From positions 1 to 10,045 of the forward strand of contig JAJDEK010000358.1 in NCBI GenBank assembly GCA_029259875.1: a stretch of DNA of 10,045 bases, read 5' to 3'. Origin of the DNA: Planctomycetaceae bacterium (lineage in GTDB: Bacteria > Planctomycetota > Planctomycetia > Planctomycetales > Planctomycetaceae). Within the stretch, counting starts at the first letter, position 1; each line of letters begins with the position of its first letter. Positions 6,275 to 10,045 of the stretch are shown here, in pieces. The notes beneath the pieces are model-generated. The model did not search any database. It was given only the letters and a program-made list of their open reading frames with translations, and was not told the DNA's origin. Made by a program: the position numbers and the translations under genes.

Positions 6275-6739
6275 ATGATAGATCAAATTCTGAATTCGAA
6301 TTCATTGCCTTTGTTGGAAAAAATGGCGGCGTTCGCGGAACGCAGGCAGGAAGTTCTAGCAGGGAATATCGCAAATATTGACACTCCATCTTACAAAATG
6401 CGTGATTTACCTGTTAAAGATTTCCAGCAGGCATTACGTGAAGCTGTTCAATTGAAAGATAAACCATCAGGGCCTGTAGCTCAGCAATCCTTAGGGATGC
6501 CAGTTACATTAGGAAAAAATCAATCGATAGAATCTCAATTAGAAAATTTATTTCCTCAAAGTCTATTTGAAGCACAAGAAGCCTCTCCTCAGAATCTGAC
6601 ATTTCAAGACGCAAATAATCGGAGCATGGAGTCACAAGTCATGCGAATGACAAAAAACTCACTAATGCAACAGTTTGCTGTTGAGGTTATGATGGCGCAG
6701 ATGAATCAGTTAATGACGGTGATTTCTGAGCGTCCCTAG
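6275..6739 (+). CDS. flgB: Flagellar basal-body proximal rod protein FlgB
   Basis: Rod subunit placed in the periplasm between the MS ring/FliE and FlgC, and exported by the flagellar type III system, so it has no cleaved signal peptide. The N-terminus carries the rod-family signature: LPLLEKMAAFAERRQEVLAGN, then IANIDTPSYKMRDLPVKDF, equivalent to the NIAN-x-DTPGYK motif of FlgB. Near the C-terminus, the segment NLTFQDANNRSMESQVMRM corresponds to the DGNNVDLD region but has lost most of its acids. The terminal helix (LMQQFAVEVMMAQMNQLMTVI) would pair with the N-terminal helix in the rod. At 154 residues it is slightly longer than the usual 130-140, with the extra in the variable middle. The start is the ATG at 6275 because of AGGGTGA upstream; a GTG at 6266 would add three residues. 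It opens the run flgB-flgC-fliE-fliF-fliG, the order common to many bacteria. Confidence 0.95.
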   Translation: MIDQILNSNSLPLLEKMAAFAERRQEVLAGNIANIDTPSYKMRDLPVKDFQQALREAVQLKDKPSGPVAQQSLGMPVTLGKNQSIESQLENLFPQSLFEAQEASPQNLTFQDANNRSMESQVMRMTKNSLMQQFAVEVMMAQMNQLMTVISERP

Positions 6740-6778
6740 TTTTGATCGATCACGGAAATAATAGAAGAGTTATTTAGC

Positions 6779-6784
6779 AAAGGA
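6779..6784 (+). promoter_or_regulatory. Ribosome binding site for flgC
   Basis: AAAGGA lies six bases before the ATG at 6791. It supports this ATG over the overlapping out-of-frame ATG at 6786. Confidence 0.65.
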
Positions 6785-6790
6785 CATGAC

Positions 6791-7204
6791 ATGTTTAAGG
6801 GAATTGACATCAGTTCTAGTGGTCTGGTGGCACAGCGACAACGGATGAATACGATCGCTGGTAATATTGCCTCTGTCAATGTATCTCATGATCCCAATGG
6901 TGGGGAATCTCCGTTTTATCGCAGATTAGTGACATTTCAGGCGGATACAGAAAGCCTGGGACAGGAACCATCAGGTGTCGGAGTCAAATATAAGGTCGAA
7001 ATTGATACAGACAGCGAATTGCGAAAAACATACACTCCGGGACATCCTCACGCAGACCAAGATGGTATGGTGACGTATCCCAATATTGATGTTACAACAG
7101 AGTTTGTGAATGCATTGGAAGCGGGACGTGCCTACGAGGCGAATATTTCTGCAATGGATATTACCAAAGAGATGTTTAGTACTTCATTAAGAATCCTGGC
7201 ATGA
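6791..7204 (+). CDS. flgC: Flagellar basal-body proximal rod protein FlgC
   Basis: Second proximal rod subunit, assembled on FlgB in the periplasm and exported by the flagellar type III system. It has 137 residues, the normal family size. The N-terminal rod motif is present (SSSGLVAQRQRMNTIAGNIA, residues about 8-27), followed by an FlgC-type insert ending in PFYRRLVTFQ. The C-terminus carries the characteristic HPHADQDGMVTYPNIDV segment and then EFVNALEAGRAYEANISAM (family pattern: MVN, S/AxRAYEAN). The match is strong throughout. It lies 51 bases after flgB and 60 before fliE. A clear Shine-Dalgarno sequence fixes the start. Confidence 0.96.
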   Translation: MFKGIDISSSGLVAQRQRMNTIAGNIASVNVSHDPNGGESPFYRRLVTFQADTESLGQEPSGVGVKYKVEIDTDSELRKTYTPGHPHADQDGMVTYPNIDVTTEFVNALEAGRAYEANISAMDITKEMFSTSLRILA

Positions 7205-7253
7205 TTTCCGGGTATTCGATAATTACTATTTCGATCTTCATCTGATCACAGGG

Positions 7254-7259
7254 AAGGGA
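7254..7259 (+). promoter_or_regulatory. Ribosome binding site for fliE
   Basis: AAGGGA lies five bases before the ATG at 7265. It is one of the three clear Shine-Dalgarno sequences in this window. Confidence 0.65.
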
Positions 7260-7264
7260 ACAGA

Positions 7265-7579
7265 ATGACAAATTCCATCAGTCAAATTGGAAATGTATTT
7301 TTACCCGGAGTTCCGCCGGTTGGAATCAATGATAGTACAGCAAATAATGCTGCAGGCGGAGTTTCTTTCAAAGATATGATGTTCCAGTCTTTGGAAAATG
7401 TGAATCAGATACAGGCTCAATCTCAGCAATCGATTGAACAGAGTTTGTTGGGAGAAGACATTACGCAGGCAGAAGTCTTTTCTTCTATCAAGAAAGCGGA
7501 TCTTGCTCTGCGAATGATGGTGCAGATGCGGAACAAACTTCTGGAGGCCTATAATGAGATTCAGCAGATGCAAATGTAG
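7265..7579 (+). CDS. fliE: Flagellar hook-basal body protein FliE
   Basis: Adaptor that joins the FliF MS ring to the FlgB rod and is among the first substrates of the flagellar export gate. It has 104 residues, the standard size. The family pattern is clear from the middle onward: SFKDMMFQSLENVNQIQAQS (about 34-53), a G-E-D-I-T segment matching the Ge-v-d motif, FSSIKKADLALRMMVQMRNK (about 73-92) and the typical C-terminal LLEAYNEIQQMQM. The first 30 residues are a variable, glycine- and asparagine-containing leader, as in other FliE proteins. It sits 60 bases after flgC. Confidence 0.95.
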   Translation: MTNSISQIGNVFLPGVPPVGINDSTANNAAGGVSFKDMMFQSLENVNQIQAQSQQSIEQSLLGEDITQAEVFSSIKKADLALRMMVQMRNKLLEAYNEIQQMQM

Positions 7580-7605
7580 ATTCAAAAAGAATCAGCTCGT
7601 TTTTT
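7579..7605 (+). terminator. Small hairpin with T-run between fliE and fliF
   Basis: GATTC (7579-7583), loop AAAAA, GAATC (7589-7593), then AGCTCG and a run of six T (7600-7605). The stem starts at the last base of the fliE stop codon. The stem is only five pairs and is separated from the T-run, so at most it would attenuate transcription inside the operon. Confidence 0.25.
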
Positions 7606-7621
7606 AAACCATTTTGACACG

Positions 7622-7637
7622 GATTGGTCGATTGGTC
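7622..7637 (+). repeat. Tandem 8-base duplication before fliF
   Basis: GATTGGTC is repeated exactly at 7622-7629 and 7630-7637, directly upstream of the fliF ATG at 7645. It includes possible TTG starts at 7624 and 7632. It looks like a small slippage duplication. Confidence 0.6.
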
Positions 7638-7644
7638 GCACGGT

Positions 7645-9261
7645 ATGGATACCATAAAAAATATATATCAACAGTTTAATGAATTACTTCAATCAATGTC
7701 CGGCAGCCAGCGCGCTATTTTGCTGTCGGTTCCGTTGTTGATGATGATTGCATTTGGAGTGCTCTTTTTTCGAGACAAAAATTCCAGCTATGTGTCTCTC
7801 TCTCTCGGAAAAGATTTCACTACCCAGGAAGTGATTCATGCAGAGGAAGTTCTGTTACGGGCTGGTCTGACCGATTTTAATCGTAAAGGCCAAAGAATCA
7901 TGGTCCCTCAGAATGAAGTCCCTCGCTATAATGCAGCCTTAATCGAAGGGGGCGGATTACCTACTGACTGGGCTTCAGAATGGCAGGAACAATTTGAAAA
8001 ATCAAGTATGTTTGTCAGCAAGGACCAACTGCAGGTCATGCGAGAGATCGCGCTGGGAAATCAGTTGCGTCGTATGATTCGAGCTATTCCTGCGATAGAA
8101 GATGCCAGCGTTATGTGGGCTCGTTCCAAGAAGCGCTTGCGCTGGAATAATACGACACCGGAAGTCACTGCGACAGTGACAGTGAAACCGCGCCCAGGAA
8201 GAGAACTGACGCCCATATTGATTACCAGTCTCCGGGCAGCAGTTTCCACGATGGTTCCTGATTTGACTGCTGATTCAGTAACCGTATTTGATCAATCGAC
8301 GGGGACATCTTATACGACTGATGATAAAAACAATGCCTTCGATAGCCAATTCATCACTTGGGTTAATAAACATACTAAAAACTATCAGGACAAAATACAT
8401 GATTCTCTGTCTTACATTCCCGATGTGCTTGTGAATGTGAATGTGGATGTGGAAAACTTGAAGCGGTACGTTGAACGAAAACAGGAAATCAGTACTGATG
8501 CGAATGTGACTCTGCAGTCAAAAGAGCAGTCCAGTGAACGTACCGTTAGTCAAAAGCCAGTGAAATCAGAACCCGGTGCACGTTCTAATCAGCCTAATTC
8601 TCTTGCTGTAGCTCGTGGTAATGAAAAAAATGAGAAAGTTACGGAAACGAATAACGAATCGATTACGGCTCCTTCTTTCACTTGGACTGAGAAAGAATTT
8701 GTGGCAGCCATGCCCAGTACTGTGCAAGTCTCGATTTCTATACCGGAATCTTATTATGAAGCAGTTGCTGTTAAACGTGGCGCCAAAAAAGGAGAGGCTG
8801 AAGCTGACATTGCCGCGTTCAAACAGACGACAGATGCCGTCAAAACAGAAGTCGAAGCAAGTATTCAAAAGCAGGTGCTGAAGCTCATTCCTTCACAATC
8901 AGCAGCTGATGCCGTCAGTATTTCTTCACATGTAGATATTGATCCAGATGTTCCGGAACTGGCATTACCCATAACAGAGAGTGTTGGCGAATTCATGAGC
9001 CATTGGGGGAGTACGATTGGGTTGGGTTTATTTGCGATTTGGGCATTGTGGATGCTCAATAAAAGTATGCCTCAAGTGAAAGAGATTGATCCAGACTTTA
9101 TGAATCCTTTGGCAGAGTTGGCCGCCAATACTGCACCAGAAGAGGAAGTCGAAAAAACAAGCGCTGAGCCGACACAGCGCGATGAAGTTCAACTTTTGGT
9201 ACGCGATAATCCTGAAGTGGCAGCGATAGTATTAAGCAAATGGATTCAATCGAAATCATAA
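7645..9261 (+). CDS. fliF: Flagellar MS-ring protein FliF
   Basis: Forms the MS ring in the inner membrane, the base on which the rod, export gate and FliG rotor assemble. It has 538 residues from the ATG at 7645, near the family's usual 530-570. The first membrane segment is at about 24-42 (AILLSVPLLMMIAFGVLFF). The YscJ/FliF ring domain follows: YVSLSLGKDFTTQEV, then RIMVPQNEVPRYNAAL and EGGGLPT, with RPGRELTP and VPDLTADSVTVFDQSTG in the next ring-building motif. A charged, low-complexity periplasmic stretch rich in S, E, K and N covers roughly 275-345. The second membrane segment is at about 456-473 (STIGLGLFAIWALWML). The cytoplasmic end, VRDNPEVAAIVLSKWIQ, is the conserved FliG-binding peptide. 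A TTG at 7624 would add seven residues, but no ribosome site favours it and it lies in a tandem duplication. No clear Shine-Dalgarno sequence precedes either start. The gene is 65 bases after fliE. Confidence 0.95.
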   Translation: MDTIKNIYQQFNELLQSMSGSQRAILLSVPLLMMIAFGVLFFRDKNSSYVSLSLGKDFTTQEVIHAEEVLLRAGLTDFNRKGQRIMVPQNEVPRYNAALIEGGGLPTDWASEWQEQFEKSSMFVSKDQLQVMREIALGNQLRRMIRAIPAIEDASVMWARSKKRLRWNNTTPEVTATVTVKPRPGRELTPILITSLRAAVSTMVPDLTADSVTVFDQSTGTSYTTDDKNNAFDSQFITWVNKHTKNYQDKIHDSLSYIPDVLVNVNVDVENLKRYVERKQEISTDANVTLQSKEQSSERTVSQKPVKSEPGARSNQPNSLAVARGNEKNEKVTETNNESITAPSFTWTEKEFVAAMPSTVQVSISIPESYYEAVAVKRGAKKGEAEADIAAFKQTTDAVKTEVEASIQKQVLKLIPSQSAADAVSISSHVDIDPDVPELALPITESVGEFMSHWGSTIGLGLFAIWALWMLNKSMPQVKEIDPDFMNPLAELAANTAPEEEVEKTSAEPTQRDEVQLLVRDNPEVAAIVLSKWIQSKS

Positions 9262-9317
9262 TCTAGAAGCAGTTTCGATATTCGAGCTGGTGTATTATTT
9301 AGACAGTGGACGAGAAA

Positions 9318-10045
9318 ATGGATGAACTACAAAAAGCAGCCACTTTGTTATTGAGTTTGGACAAAGCGCTTGCCGCTGAAGTACTCAGCTTGATGTCCAA
9401 AGAAGATGTCGAAAAAGTAACTATGATGATAGCGCGCATGCAAGATGTTTCTAAAGAACAGCAAGCGGGTATTTTGAATGAGTTTACATCGCTACGCAGT
9501 GAACAGACCAATATGGAGCGAGGTGGATTGGATGCGGTCAATGAACTCCTCGAGCAATCACTGGGTAAAGAAGGTGCTGGGTCGATTCTCGATAGTATCA
9601 ATCAAACAATGAATTCTGTTCCGTTTGGTTTTTTGCAGAAATCAGGTGCAACGAATCTATTGACATTCATCATCGAAGAGCATCCTCAAACCATCGCTAT
9701 GATTATGTCGCATCTTCCAAGTAACCTGGCGGCTGAAGTACTTGGTGGTTTGCCCTCTAATAAACAGATGGATGTAATCAAGCGGATCGCAAACATGGAG
9801 CAAACCAGTCCAGAAGTAATTCGGGATGTGGAAAAGAGTCTCGAACATCGCATGAAAAATACATTTAGTCAAGGTATGGAAAAAGCGGGTGGAGTAGAAC
9901 TGGTGGCAGAGATTCTAAACGTAACCGACCGTATGACGAATAAAGGAATTTTGGAAAATATGGACCAGGACACGCCGGACCTGGCTGATGAAATTCGACG
10001 TTTGATGTTTGTCTTCGATGATCTGATCAAACTGGATGGTAAAGC
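9318..10045 (+). CDS. fliG: Flagellar motor switch protein FliG (3' truncated by window)
   Basis: Rotor protein on the cytoplasmic face of the MS ring. Its N-terminal domain binds FliF, its middle domain binds FliM, and its C-terminal domain meets the stator. About 242 of the usual 330-350 residues are present, and the frame is open at the right edge. The N-terminal domain begins MDELQKAATLLLSLDKALAA. The EHPQ motif of the middle domain is at 121-124 (FIIEEHPQTIAMIMSHLPSN), and the next helix is LAAEVLGGLPSNKQMDVIKRI. The last visible part, LADEIRRLMFVFDDLIKLD, matches the MF-F-D/E-L/I-D segment linking to the C-terminal domain. The charged torque helix is beyond the window. The ATG at 9318 aligns with other FliG starts and has a weak GGA seven bases upstream; an in-frame GTG at 9306 would add four residues. 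It lies 56 bases after fliF. Confidence 0.95.
   Translation, partial: MDELQKAATLLLSLDKALAAEVLSLMSKEDVEKVTMMIARMQDVSKEQQAGILNEFTSLRSEQTNMERGGLDAVNELLEQSLGKEGAGSILDSINQTMNSVPFGFLQKSGATNLLTFIIEEHPQTIAMIMSHLPSNLAAEVLGGLPSNKQMDVIKRIANMEQTSPEVIRDVEKSLEHRMKNTFSQGMEKAGGVELVAEILNVTDRMTNKGILENMDQDTPDLADEIRRLMFVFDDLIKLDGK

Noticed and set aside
6266..6277. GTG at 6266 as the flgB start
   Set aside because: It overlaps the AGGGTGA ribosome site, and the ATG at 6275 has proper spacing and fits the family N-terminus better.
8566..8868. Minus-strand open frame of 100 codons opposite fliF
   Set aside because: Antisense to conserved fliF, with phenylalanine- and arginine-rich translation and no domain.
8615..8881. 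Open frame of 88 codons on the + strand inside fliF
   Set aside because: Out-of-frame shadow of the charged fliF periplasmic stretch; basic low-complexity translation with no ribosome site.
9299..9601. Minus-strand open frame of 100 codons opposite fliG
   Set aside because: Antisense to a clearly conserved fliG N-terminal domain; serine-rich translation typical of a shadow frame.

Overview
The window reads as a chromosomal segment from a motile Gram-negative-type bacterium, most likely a planctomycete (order Planctomycetales, Gimesia-like). That assignment is an inference. It rests on the divergent flagellar proteins, the company of a large single-pass TPR membrane protein, several genes without a Shine-Dalgarno sequence, and a moderate GC content (about 40-45% by eye). 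No rRNA or other taxonomic marker is present. All recognised genes lie on the + strand, and I found no mobile element, CRISPR array, tRNA or rRNA.

Layout. Bases 1-1224 hold the 3' part of a class B penicillin-binding protein (FtsI/PBP3 type), open to the left edge. Bases 1225-1576 are a gene-free region with a weak terminator-like hairpin, a good sigma70-type promoter (TTGACA, 18-base spacer, TATTAA) and a leader of about 220 bases with short repeats and two small hairpins. Bases 1577-4180 encode an 867-residue TPR protein with one N-terminal membrane anchor. Bases 4277-4729 encode a small helical protein resembling FlgN/FliT-type export chaperones. Bases 4787-6235 encode a protein built like a sigma54 activator (FleQ/NtrC type). 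From 6275 to the right edge there is a flagellar basal-body operon: flgB, flgC, fliE, fliF and fliG, the last cut by the window end.

How they fit. FlgB, FlgC and FliE form the proximal rod and its junction to the MS ring, FliF is the MS ring and FliG the rotor switch protein bound to it, so this is the early-assembly core of a flagellum. The chaperone-like protein and the regulator directly upstream would suit export and control of the same machine. The TPR protein may be a clade-specific accessory or merely a neighbour. Gaps from 1577 onward are 39-96 bases, so one long transcript from the promoter near 1317 is plausible, though a hairpin at 4209-4242 may split it.

The most unusual item is the regulator at 4787-6235. 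It keeps the overall fold and a good Fis-type helix-turn-helix, but its Walker A lysine, Walker B second acid, GAFTGA loop, both arginine fingers and sensor II arginine are all replaced. It looks like a pseudo-ATPase that should bind DNA but cannot activate sigma54 polymerase in the usual way.
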